Of a stretch of DNA of 64,000 nt, positions 49,241 through 58,613 are shown piece by piece. Where the stretch lies: NCBI GenBank assembly GCA_019044685.2, contig JAGTXX020000003.1, positions 682,001 through 746,000 on the forward strand. Direction: 5' to 3'. Made by a program: the position numbers and the translations under genes. Position 1 is the stretch's first letter; every line of letters begins with the position of its first letter. This stretch comes from Nannochloris sp. 'desiccata' (lineage: Eukaryota; Chlorophyta; Trebouxiophyceae; Chlorellales; Chlorellaceae). The notes beneath the pieces were generated by a model. The model did not search any database. It was not told the origin of the DNA and saw only the letters and a program-made list of their open reading frames with translations.

Positions 49241-51275
49241 ATGCCGCTCAAACAAGGTCATGGCACGGTCAAACCAGAGATCAGTGTTGTTCTAGGTATC
49301 GGTGTAGGCGTAGCTGCTGTTGCTGGACTTGCTGCTGCTGGTGCAGTCGGTGTTGCAGGAATGCTTGCAGTTGGCGTTGCCTCCGGCCTTCGCAATGCCA
49401 AGCCTGCGTTACGCCCAGAAGACGTGAAATGGGACTCTGAAGGGCGTATTGAAAATTGGACACAAGCTTTAAAAATCATGCAACAAGGGGTAAGATTTCA
49501 TTTAGCTAATATATTAAAGATATTTTATTTTTATTTTACCGACTGCCAACATCAATAACCCTCTGCTTTCATTCTCCCCTCCTCCAACCCTTTTAAATCT
49601 TTACCCTAATTTAATTTTACAGGGCGTAGCGCCTCATTTTCGTGCTGAGATGTGGCCTTTCCTCCTCGGTGTCTACTCGCCCAACGCCACCACCTCTGAG
49701 CGCATAGCCGAACTCACCCGCCTAAAAAATCTCTACACAAAGCTCGTCTTCATCTGCAAAGAGTTAGATAAATGCATCAACGACGCAAAAAAGACACAGG
49801 ATGCGTCAATAGCAAGGGCGAGAGCCAGAGCAGGGGGAGCGTCAGCGGTCCCACCATCTCCGGAGAAGGTCCCGCTGCCAGGAAATTTAGCTGCCTTTGC
49901 AGAAGCACATAGAATTATAGTAATGGACGCTGTGAGAACTGATTTACGTGTGCAACCATCAGATGCAGCACCTGCAAAGAGTAGTATCAGTAGAACATAT
50001 ACGAGGAACAGTGGCGGTGGTGGTGGAGGTGGCCTTGGTACCAATCCTAGAGCTGCAGGCAATAGTACAACTAGTACTAATAGTACTACAGATACTCCCG
50101 TAGTGCCTAGAATAACTGTACTACCAGTCTCCGTAGGTGAAGGCTTGCCTGAACTCATGCTTGTAGACCCACCCCAGCCAGATCCTGTTGAGGCAGTCGC
50201 TTCAGGGCAACTTCCTGTCTGGCGGAGTGACCTGGCTGCAAGTACCATTGACAATGCCACCCACATAACCCCCTCTGCCCGTCGTATAATGATGCGATTA
50301 GTCAATATACTTTCTGCATACTCTGCGCACGACCCTGAAACGGGTTATTGTCAAGGAATGAGCGATTTAGCAGCTGCATTCGTCCAATTAATCGAAAACG
50401 ACGCCTTGGCGTTTGGCTGTTTTGAGCGATTGATGAGGGATGCTCGTAGAAATTTTAGACACGACGAGACTGGGATTCGAATGCAGTTGAATAAAGTGGC
50501 CAGTATATTGTCAGATACGGATCCTACTTTACATAACACGTTGGAAAAGTTAGGGTCCGCCGATTGTATGTTTGCTTATAGAATGGTGTTGGTGATGTTG
50601 CGACGGGAATTGCCATTGGGGGAGGCATTGACCTTGTGGGAAGTAAAATGGGCGTTAGAAGCTGGTATAGCAGCTGAATTAGAAGCTAATGCTATGAATA
50701 GTAGTGGATCAGGAGGAGTTGGTGGTAATAGTAGTGGTTCAGGCTCTTTGTCGAATGCAGCTGCAGCAGCGGTTGCTGCCGTTACGATTAGTGCTGGTGC
50801 TGGTGGTGCTGGTACAGATTCCGCTTCTCCGTTAGCTGCTACTGTGGCGAGTATTGACGCAGCCACCAAAGCAGCAGTCGCTGAAAGCAAGATCAATAAT
50901 AACAGCAGGTCTAAAGTTAGCGGCGGCGGGGGCGGTGTTCCGGGAAAGGGGCCGGTGAAAACATTATTCGGAGGAGGATCAAGTTCTGGCAGTGGAAGAC
51001 AATTAAACACATCTACAAGCGGAGGAGGAAATAGCAGTAATAATTTTACCCAACAACAACAGCAACAAGCTGCAACATCCCCTGATTTTATTCTTCACTT
51101 TGTAGCAGCAGCAGTTCGTGCACAGCGTAATAAAATTATATATGACTGTAGCGAAGGAGATGACGTATTACGGTTGTTTAATTCAGTGAAAATTGATTTC
51201 TGGACGGCGTTGGCTCAAGCGAGGAAACAACAGAAAGCATATTCACAAGGAATGGCTGTTTTACAGAGACTTTAA
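49241..51275 (+). CDS. TBC-domain Rab GTPase-activating protein with N-terminal hydrophobic segment
   Basis: This is a predicted Rab-GAP that stimulates GTP hydrolysis by Rab proteins in membrane traffic. Two exons, 49241-49489 and 49623-51275, with donor GTAAGA and acceptor TACAG, give 633 residues. The N-terminus has an Ala/Gly/Val-rich stretch (VGVAAVAGLAAAGAVGVAGM, residues 23-42) long enough to span or enter a membrane. The TBC domain starts IENWTQALKIMQQGGVAPHF, crossing the splice, and AEMWPFLLGVYSP. The arginine finger is in VMDAVRTDLRVQ and the glutamine finger in GYCQGMSDLAAAF. A Gly/Ser/Asn insertion splits the domain near residue 115-145. A 125-residue Ser/Ala/Gly insertion precedes the last helices (LHFVAAAVRAQRNKIIYDCS). 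Both finger residues are present, so it should be active. The architecture is similar to Gyp7/TBC1D15-like proteins. Confidence 0.9.
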
Positions 51276-51663
51276 GAGGGGAAAATATCCGACACCTTTG
51301 AAGATCGTATGGTGTATTACCTATACTGGTGATTTTACATCGTTTTGTATTACTTTAAAAGAGTATTTTACCATGTATTGTATGATACATTTCCAAATTG
51401 GGTAGTAGATCAAGCATGAAATAAAGGAGAGAGCAACAAGGAGAGAAAAATAAAGAAAGTTATTGAAAGGTCGGTCTTTAGGTCGGTGTGTTATCAAGAG
51501 TCACTGGTGCTGACGAAAACGTGAGTAACAGCGAATCGATGCATTTGTTGGTAAAATAAGTCATTAAGTTGTTGATAATCTAAGCGTTGAATAGAGAATG
51601 AAAAAAAGAGCTCTAAACGGCAACGGAGGAAGAAAAGCAGCTAACGCTAGTTTTTCTAGGTAT
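51276..51663. other. Convergent intergenic stretch
   Basis: This lies between the stops of the TBC and FAM20/HipA-like genes. A short repeat of GGTCG[GT] around 51471-51486 is seen. No gene. Confidence 0.3.
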
Positions 51664-53319
51664 CTAAGCTTCAATCACCGTTGCTGCATATCCTTGTTCA
51701 GCAACCAATCCGTCTAAATATTTCAAAATACAGTCTCTACGACGCACCATAAAGCGCAACTCCTCTTCTGTCAGCACCCCACGGAACTCTCCAGCAAGAG
51801 CCGAGTAATCTAAAAATCTCAATCGCAAGTACGTTCCTGCAGCAACACAACGCACTGGACCAGTGCGGAATGCATTTTCATGGGTCATTGTCACCTCAGC
51901 ATCAGCTCTAAAAGAAGCGGCGTGATCGATTAAGACAGGTCTCAGTTCACCGAGCCATCTATCACCCGTATAACTGCCCTTACACCAATGCCTTCCTAGT
52001 AAGAAATGACCATGATGACGGTCAGAATTGTGTAACAACGTATCTAAAATACGAGTATTACTGAGTAAAAGGTCCTTGGGTTCAGCTGGAGAACCCCACT
52101 GAGTCTCAGGGAAACAGCGCAGCTGATGAGCGTCTTCAACAAAATATAAAAAGGCCCCTTCTGCATAGGAAACCTGCTTATCGTTCTCATTATCCACTCT
52201 AAAAGTGACTCCACCAGTGCGGTATGCTACAGGAGGAACGTAATCAAGTCCTAGAAGAAGATTAAGACGGTACGCTGCCCACTCCATCGGAGCTCGATGC
52301 CACCCATCAGCGTCACCTTCAATTCTAGGTTTAAAAAGAGCGCGAAGACGTTTACCAGTAACCTCATCTTGTAAATTCACAATAAAACTTTCATGTCCGA
52401 ATTGGCTCACAACAGGATTCGACTTGGCCTCCACAATTTCTCCACTTTGTAAGATTGCACACAATTCATCATGGCGCTCTTTTTCGCTTAGAGGCCTTGC
52501 ATGGGCGTTGATTGTACGCGTACGAGAGCAAAGGTGATCAGCAGCGGAAGAGAGTAATGCTTGAGCAGCTAATCCACCGAGTTCCTCTTGGGTCAGAAGA
52601 CCGCGTGCAGTGGCGTCATCAGTGGCGCGGGCGGTGGTCTCCATTGTGATTGTAATTGCTCTGCCTAGAGGGTCCTCGCGGACTGTAGAACGGGTGCAGC
52701 AGAGCGCACCGGGATGTTGCATAACACAGCTTACAGTGGCAGCGTCGTCTACACCTTGAGTGCCCACAACAACAGGGACAGGGGAAGCTGGGCTAGGGCG
52801 ACGTAAGGTGGCAGCGATGCCATTGGTGGTAGTCTGTTGCTGGTTGGCTTGAGCAAGTGCAGCAGGTAAGGCAGCTAGTAATGCTTTATCTGATTTAGAA
52901 GTGACTTTGATATTTTGTAATAGGTCCGAGAGACCTCCAACAAGACGCTCCATCTCATCTTGTAATTTATCGTTCGAGTCTTGGAGTTCAGAAATGAGCG
53001 TTCGAACCTCTTCGGCTTCCGCTTCCGTTTCCGTGCCTCCGTCTGTGTCACTCTCGCTACTTGAAGATCCAGCATTTGGATAGGGTGGCTCATCTACTGA
53101 GAAGGGAGCTTGATTAACGTCGACAGAATCATTTAAAAATTTAATGTAACCAGCAAGTTGCTGCCCAGCCGAATCTTGTTGGCTGCGTACCCTTCTATGG
53201 TCGGCAAGCTTTGCTATAGATATGCACGGCCTTCGAGGGCCTGCAGTATGTAAGCGGTGGGAAGGTCGCCTGCAATGGCTAAGCAGGGCGACCTTTTTAA
53301 GGCCTAGAACCTTATTCAT
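51664..53319 (-). CDS. FAM20/four-jointed/HipA-like atypical kinase with organelle-type leader
   Basis: A single exon encodes 551 residues from ATG 53319. The N-terminus is basic and acid-free (MNKVLGLKKVALLSHCRRPS, then HRLHTAGPRRPC), resembling a mitochondrial or plastid presequence rather than a signal peptide. Residues 75-150 include a Ser/Asp/Glu run and a short coiled coil. The kinase-like domain occupies about residues 300-550. Visible elements are LRALFKPRIEGD (candidate ATP Lys), RAPMEWAAYRLNLLLGLDYV (helix C-type region), the catalytic loop DTLLHNSDRHHGHFLLGRHW with N-x-D-R-H, and PVLIDHAASFRAD (metal Asp). The order matches FAM20/four-jointed and HipA-type folds. Known FAM20 and four-jointed kinases act in the Golgi lumen, so a leader of this type is unexpected. 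Family call fair, substrate unknown. Confidence 0.72.
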   Translation of the reverse strand: MNKVLGLKKVALLSHCRRPSHRLHTAGPRRPCISIAKLADHRRVRSQQDSAGQQLAGYIKFLNDSVDVNQAPFSVDEPPYPNAGSSSSESDTDGGTETEAEAEEVRTLISELQDSNDKLQDEMERLVGGLSDLLQNIKVTSKSDKALLAALPAALAQANQQQTTTNGIAATLRRPSPASPVPVVVGTQGVDDAATVSCVMQHPGALCCTRSTVREDPLGRAITITMETTARATDDATARGLLTQEELGGLAAQALLSSAADHLCSRTRTINAHARPLSEKERHDELCAILQSGEIVEAKSNPVVSQFGHESFIVNLQDEVTGKRLRALFKPRIEGDADGWHRAPMEWAAYRLNLLLGLDYVPPVAYRTGGVTFRVDNENDKQVSYAEGAFLYFVEDAHQLRCFPETQWGSPAEPKDLLLSNTRILDTLLHNSDRHHGHFLLGRHWCKGSYTGDRWLGELRPVLIDHAASFRADAEVTMTHENAFRTGPVRCVAAGTYLRLRFLDYSALAGEFRGVLTEEELRFMVRRRDCILKYLDGLVAEQGYAATVIEA

Positions 53320-53575
53320 CTTTGGACTATCGCGGCACTTTTCACTAAGTTTTTTAAATTACGAAAGATTTGCAATTGAATCTGCCAGATCGCAGATTTG
53401 TCTGCATGGTGCCACGGCGGCGATTTGCCAAGGCGCAGGCATTGGATTTTCAGCCTATGACACAAGCAGTGCAGTTGGACAGCCTACATTTATAAGAATA
53501 TTAGCAAGAGGGAAATTGTTTTAACTAAGATTTTCAGCAGAAGTGAGGAGCGATGCTGCGGTCGCTCAGCGGTCT
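53320..53575. promoter_or_regulatory. Upstream region of the FAM20/HipA-like gene
   Basis: This probably contains the promoter of the minus-strand kinase-like gene. A short plus-strand frame starting ATG 53415 and others here have no protein character. No site was assigned. Confidence 0.25.
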
Positions 53576-53812
53576 ATGGCGCCAGGAAAATTGATTTTGA
53601 CTCTACCGCTCGCTGGAGAAGGAGATTTCCTTGTTGATTTGAATAATAATAGAGCAAAAGAAGGCATTAATGCATATAATAACGGAAATATGAAACATGC
53701 TGCGAAGATTGCTCAATTGGGTACCAAATTGAAGTTTGCTGCGACTTCTCCTTTGCTCCTTCGCTGTACACATGTGCTGCTGTCGTGGATGATGCTGTTG
53801 ACGGGGATGTAA
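53576..53812 (+). CDS. Candidate small gene, structure unresolved
   Basis: From ATG 53576 the plus strand encodes 78 residues beginning MAPGKLILTLPLAGEGDFLV with polar, protein-like composition for about 55 residues. The remainder becomes hydrophobic and less convincing. In the +1 shifted frame the same stretch ends with the more natural SLYTCAAVVDDAVDGDVTRL and a TGA at 53821. An acceptor-like TTCAG lies upstream at 53533-53537. This could be a last exon with a frameshift, a gene with an unseen intron, or chance. No family was recognised. Confidence 0.3.
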   Translation: MAPGKLILTLPLAGEGDFLVDLNNNRAKEGINAYNNGNMKHAAKIAQLGTKLKFAATSPLLLRCTHVLLSWMMLLTGM

Positions 53813-53971
53813 CTCGTTTATGATTTACAGGAATACAGGTCAAAAAGTTCATTTGAGGTCAATAGAAATTGGGTACAAGCCAATGAATCAAATTTCTATA
53901 TAGAGAGAGACTCGGTACGATCCAAAAAAACGAGACACCATGGCAGAGGGTTCCAGAAATTATTCTAGCTC

Positions 53972-54875
53972 TTATACCAGCAGCACAGCATTGATGCATC
54001 CATCATTTTCTGGGTTATTGGTAACCTGAGCGTACTTCCCCCAAACTACTTTACCACCAGGAGTGACTAACCCCAACTCAGATACATTAACTTCAATAAT
54101 CGACTGGAAAAGAAGAAAAGCATAAAAAAAACGGCAAGAGTCAGTTTCCATTTGCTGGAAAAGAATATTGGATAAATCGTTCTTGCCTATTAACAAAGAA
54201 CCTTTTTCTCTATGTGTAACTTACCCCTTTAGTGATCACTCCTAATGATGTATATGCCTGCCCATTAGGGTTCTTCTTAACGCCTAAAATTTCTAATTGC
54301 AACGTCACCTTCAACTCGGGGTGAGTGACATGAGCCTTCTTCATACGAAGACCTGTAGGCCTAATAAAACGCTCATACTTTGGAGGCTTACGGGTAAAGC
54401 CTGGAGGGACAAATGTGACCTTGGTAACCATGCGTTTCCATTCTTTTTTCTTCCTTTTACCTGTCTTGAGCACCTTGAACATTTCGTCTTCGGCGATTGG
54501 GCGGACCTTTGGAAGAGGGACTTCCCACTTGCCTGCCTTTTCTTTCCGCTTCTGTTTGATGGTGTTACTAAGGACCTTGGCACGCTCTACTTGGTCACGT
54601 TCTAAAAGGTAGGCAGGAACAGCGTTGCCCTTGTTTGCATCTTCAGCTTTATGTTTTCTGTCTTTTTGCTCATGCATGGCAATTGTCTTCTTCATCGTTG
54701 CCTTTTCTGCAGCGCGCTGTTTGGCAAACATTTTACCCTTGATACCCAACGCTGATTGAGCAATTGCTGAACGTTTCTTCACCGAACGAGCTTCACGTTT
54801 GCGAGTGCGTTCCTCATGGTCTAGCCGCCGTCCATAGCGCTTCCTGTGAAGCTCCATATGCTCATTTTGAGGCAT
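53972..54875 (-). CDS. NSA2: Ribosome biogenesis protein NSA2 (TINP1)
   Basis: NSA2 is an essential nucleolar factor of pre-60S ribosome assembly and 27S pre-rRNA processing, related to ribosomal protein eS8. Two exons, 54875-54225 and 54103-53972, with donor GTAAGT and acceptor TCCAG, give 260 residues, the same length as the human protein. The sequence opens [20 protein letters not shown] and continues with Lys/Arg-rich helices ([20 protein letters not shown]). The C-terminal eS8-like fold includes [16 protein letters not shown] in exon 1, [20 protein letters not shown] at the start of exon 2, and [12 protein letters not shown] at the end. Conservation is very high throughout, so the model is nearly certain. 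Confidence 0.97.
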
Positions 54876-55248
54876 CTTAAATTATTCAATGTATAAAGCG
54901 GGCGGGATTCGCCTGAATGGTGCAGCAAAAGCTTGAGCGGACTTAGATTCAAAAAAATTAGAGATTAACTTGGGGAACAAACTAAAATACGAGGCCGCAG
55001 TGGGGGTTTGCCGCTGTCTATTCGATTTTATCTGTTTTTCTACGTAAATGGATCTACGCCTGGGCACTCAAAATTTCAATGAATTAGCAGGGGCGGCGCT
55101 TAATTTTTTCAAAAATCCTCAAAATCCTTTCTATTTTTACTCGAGTGCTCTTTTGCTGTGATAAATCCTGCAACGGCTCTCCTCTTTGAAGGTTGTTTAT
55201 TCAAACACAATCTTGATACTACCCACTTAATAAATTCATTAGAAAATC
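54876..55248. promoter_or_regulatory. Divergent promoter region
   Basis: This lies between NSA2 (minus) and the DUF493 gene (plus). No specific element was assigned. Confidence 0.3.
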
Positions 55249-55991
55249 ATGGCTTATTTTTCTACTCGCGCAACATCCTTTGTCAAAAATTGGTCCATTC
55301 AAGCCAGCGTTGCTCCTAGACTGCAACGCGTTGGCACCCCTAGCCCCTTTCTTTTTCGATGCAATGCCACAAATAGCAACGATGACTACGAACAGTCGGA
55401 ACCAAGCTCATCTGCCCCAGAGTTTCGTGGATTTGGCCAACCTCCATCTACCGACGAAAAGCCCAAGAGCACGGCTGATGCTCTACGCAAAACTCTAGGC
55501 GGTGTCAGCAATAACCAGGGCAGAGTAGCTAATACTACGAATATTGTACTTGGTACTGATGATTCTGAAGAGAAATGGAGAGAACTAGACAGCCAAGTCA
55601 ATGAATATCCAGGTAAGATACTGTAATTTTTGTTTACCGCTCCCCTCTTCATTTTAGGGTATTCAACACGTCAAGATTTTGTCAAAATTAATTTGAGCTC
55701 AATTTGACCAATCTACAACTCCCCCTCTATTCATTTCTTATCTATTATTCAACAGGTCAGCGTACTTTTAAGGCTATCGGATCTGGTGGTGATGATTTTG
55801 TTGTCGCAATGACAGCTTGCGTGGAAGCCGTGGTTGGCACCGTCCACACTGAATGTGTTTCTACTAGGCCGAGTGCTACAGGGAAATGGATCTCTGTGAC
55901 TGTAGGCCCTGTGTGGGTAGAGACACCTGAGCAGGTGTTGTCAATTTATGAAGCTATGAAAGCAGACGGCAGGCTAAAGTTTTACATTTAA
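55249..55991 (+). CDS. Plastid-targeted DUF493 (YbeD-like) protein
   Basis: Two exons, 55249-55612 and 55756-55991, with donor GTAAGA and acceptor AACAG, give 199 residues. The N-terminus MAYFSTRATSFVKNWSIQAS continues basic and Ser-rich without acids until about residue 45 (FLFRCNATNSND), a probable transit peptide. A disordered acidic/Pro/Ser linker follows. The DUF493 domain is split at its first strand: NEYPG then QRTFKAIGSGGDDFVVAMTA. It continues with a second part (SATGKWISVTVGPVWVETPE) and ends QVLSIYEAMKADGRLKFYI. Plant and algal DUF493 proteins are usually plastid-located. The bacterial relative YbeD has a ferredoxin-like fold and a possible regulatory role. No biochemical function is known that I can assign. 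Confidence 0.88.
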
Positions 55992-56390
55992 GGACGATAA
56001 AAAATCGAAAAAAACCCGAAATTTCATTTTCATTTTTCGTTGGACAATTTTCAACCGGAGTTGGGGGCTACTGCTTGATTTTTTAGCTAATTTTTCCCCC
56101 AGTGCTATTATTTTTAATTGAACTGCCAATAAAAGAGAAAAAGATTGCAAAAGTACATGGCATGAACCAACAAAGCATGCAGTAGAGACAATGCAATGGG
56201 AAAAACTGTAGAAAAAAAAATTATGATATGTACCGATATGTTTCTAAAGAAAGGTAAATGAAAAGAAGAAAGGAAGAAAGTACTATTTCAAAGGGCAATT
56301 TACATGTTGCCAAACAGATCTAAAATCAGATCGTTTGTTTATTCCATTATTTATTCCCGACATCTCTTAATAATAGCTACAGGCGCGCCT
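55992..56390. other. Convergent intergenic stretch
   Basis: This lies between the stops of the DUF493 and ankyrin-RING genes. It is A/T-rich with several A-runs. No gene was seen. Confidence 0.3.
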
Positions 56391-58306
56391 CTAGTGAATA
56401 AAGATCTTCTTAATTTCACCATCTTGCCGACACACTGGGCACTTTTTATCTCCCCTTCTTAAATAATCACCTGCACAGTCAGCACAGAGATCAACACACA
56501 CACCTGCCGTGTGTATAAACCCATAGGTTGCACGTGCATCTAAACAAACACAGCAAATGCCGCTATCGCCAAGAGAATTTATGCCAGCGGCAGCAGCAGC
56601 AGCGGTCGTGTTTGCCGCTGGTGTTGGTGTTGCATGAGGTGGCTGAGCCGGTGGTCTACCAGCAGCTGATGCAGATGGTGCTGCAATTGAGTTTGGGCTG
56701 CTTATATACGATGAAGAGGAACTCGGGTTTGGAGGCGGAGCTTGACTACCTACATCTCCTGCTGCTGCTGCTCCTGGCCGTGCTGGTGCCTGAGGTCCAC
56801 CAAGCGGGGAGGCACTGCCAAAGTTTATAGAAGGGTAGAACAGCACGCCTACATCTTGACTAGGTTGTGAAATAGGTCTGCTTACTGATGGAGAAGGTCT
56901 GCTCAAACCATTTCCTACACCACCACCGCTCCCGCCAGCTGTCATTGGTACATTTAAACTAGAAGAAAGTTCTCGAGCCAGGCGTTCGTCTTCTTCTGAT
57001 TGAAGTCTTCTTGCTAATTCAGCATCGGATAGCCGGCTGCTGCCTTGACTTAGCGGGGAAAATTCCGGTTGCGGCCCGGATGCTGATGCTTGTGGTGGTG
57101 ATGGTAAAAGAGCAGGTGCATGCGCAGCAGTTGCCGATGTAGTCGCACTCGTAGTCAGACTAGCTACTGCTGGCTGGGGCGGTGGGACCTGCTGTCCTCC
57201 TGGTACACCTCCTCCAGGAAGCATTCCTCTATTATTCACTATCTCTCCCCACTGTCTAAGCTCGCTACACCCTCTCAATGAGCCTTCATCAGGCCTGAAA
57301 TGAAGTGAGTATCCTTCACGAGCATTGCCGCTTGCGACGCACCCCGACGGCGCCGAATGGCTTCTATGTAATTTCAACTGCATTTGAGATGGTGATCTCC
57401 CTCCCGTACGCTGCCTCGCTCTAGGGTTGTCATTCACTTCAATTGCGCGGGCTCCGTCGAGCCATACGCGGCAATCTGGGGTAGTGTCGTTCGTAGATTT
57501 GTAGCAAAGTAAGGACACGTGAGTTCGTCGTCTATTGGGAGGTGCAAAGGGAGAAGGAATACGGTGACAAATAACAACCCAACGTCTCTTCCATTCTGAA
57601 GATAACCCCAATGTGAGCGCAACAGGGACTTTGAGTTCCAACCAACCCTTCCAAGGTGCGTAGCATTCAAGACGGCGGAGAAGATCAACTTGGCGAGTTT
57701 GACACGCAAAATCCATTGGTCTACGGTGAGAAGAGAAAAAAAACATGTTAATCAAAACGAACAGGACAAGGAGGAGAAAGAAGAAGAGGAAGAAGAAGAA
57801 AAAAGTTTGTTCTAGGTGGCGGTAGAAAGGGAAAGAAAAGGCTCACGTGTAGGATTTAATATTTTCAACGAATGGGTCTGCGTGGCAGCGTAGTAGAAGG
57901 GCAATGACGTGCTCATGTCGGCGATTGATTGCCTCGTGAAGAGCACTGCCTCCGTCACTTTTTTGATTTTGGATACCGACAGAAGCCCCTCTTTGTAGAA
58001 GGAGTTCGGCGACCTGAAAATGACCTTTTATGCAGGCAGTTATCAGTGGAGTATTACCATCAGGGTCTTGGACATCTAGCAACGATTTTGGGTTGCGGCG
58101 AAAGTCGGATGCGCTGCTTTGGAGGTGATCAAGGAGAGTCTGCATAAAAAGTATTGGAATGGCATCCAAGGTCAGGTTTCTTCTGCGAAGGTTGCTTGCT
58201 GCTTTAGTAATTGTTGCCGTGGCAAATATCTTACTCTAAGTTGGTGATATTCTCCTCTTTTTGCATGAGAAACTATTTTTTCCTGTGTTGAGAGACTGTT
58301 ACCCAT
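56391..58306 (-). CDS. Ankyrin-repeat RING E3 ubiquitin ligase, XBAT35-like, with N-myristoylation motif
   Basis: Three exons, 58306-58235, 58139-57847 and 57720-56391, give 564 residues, with donors GTAAGA and GTGAGC and acceptors TGCAG and CGTAG. Exon 1 supplies MGNSLSTQEKIVSHAKRGEY, whose Gly2 and Ser6 fit an N-myristoylation signal, and the first ankyrin helix. Ankyrin repeats lie at about 25-155 (DGNTPLITACIKGHFQVAEL, then GGSALHEAINRRHEHVIALL). A PH-like or plant-specific region follows (YAPWKGWLELKVPVALTLG, then WKRRWVVICHRIP). A disordered Pro/Ser/Ala stretch has a UIM-like helix (ARRLQSEEDERLARELSSSL). The C-terminal RING has GICCVCLDARATYGFIHTAG, CADCAGDYLRRGDKKCPVCR and an IKKIFIH end. 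The order matches Arabidopsis XBAT34/35. A substrate-selecting E3 at membranes is likely, and the window also encodes an E2 of suitable class. Confidence 0.92.
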
Positions 58307-58613
58307 GGCTTTATAACTTGCCAGGCCCAAGGCTACGGGCCTGGATGGACGCGGGTAGCACGCAGATAGATTAGCAGATTTAACGTATAAAACGCATTGC
58401 TGGATCTATCGCCTTTATCTGGCGACACGCTTCGCTCGAAATCGGGCGCTTTTACTGTTTTGCCCAAGTTTTATTGAACAGCAATATCTATCTCTCATAG
58501 ATTTTGGAACTAAATTTATTTTTGAATCGAATCTGCAGTAGTAAATGTTATTTTTGGGGCTCGCTCCAATGAGACTTAATCCCTCTAAACAAACTTAATA
58601 TGGATCTAATGGA
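58307..58613. promoter_or_regulatory. Divergent promoter region
   Basis: This lies between the ankyrin-RING gene (minus) and the lipase gene (plus). No specific element was assigned. Confidence 0.3.

Noticed and set aside
53222..53524. 100-codon plus-strand frame overlapping the start of the FAM20/HipA-like gene
   Set aside because: It opens antisense to the leader of a well-supported gene and shows no protein character.
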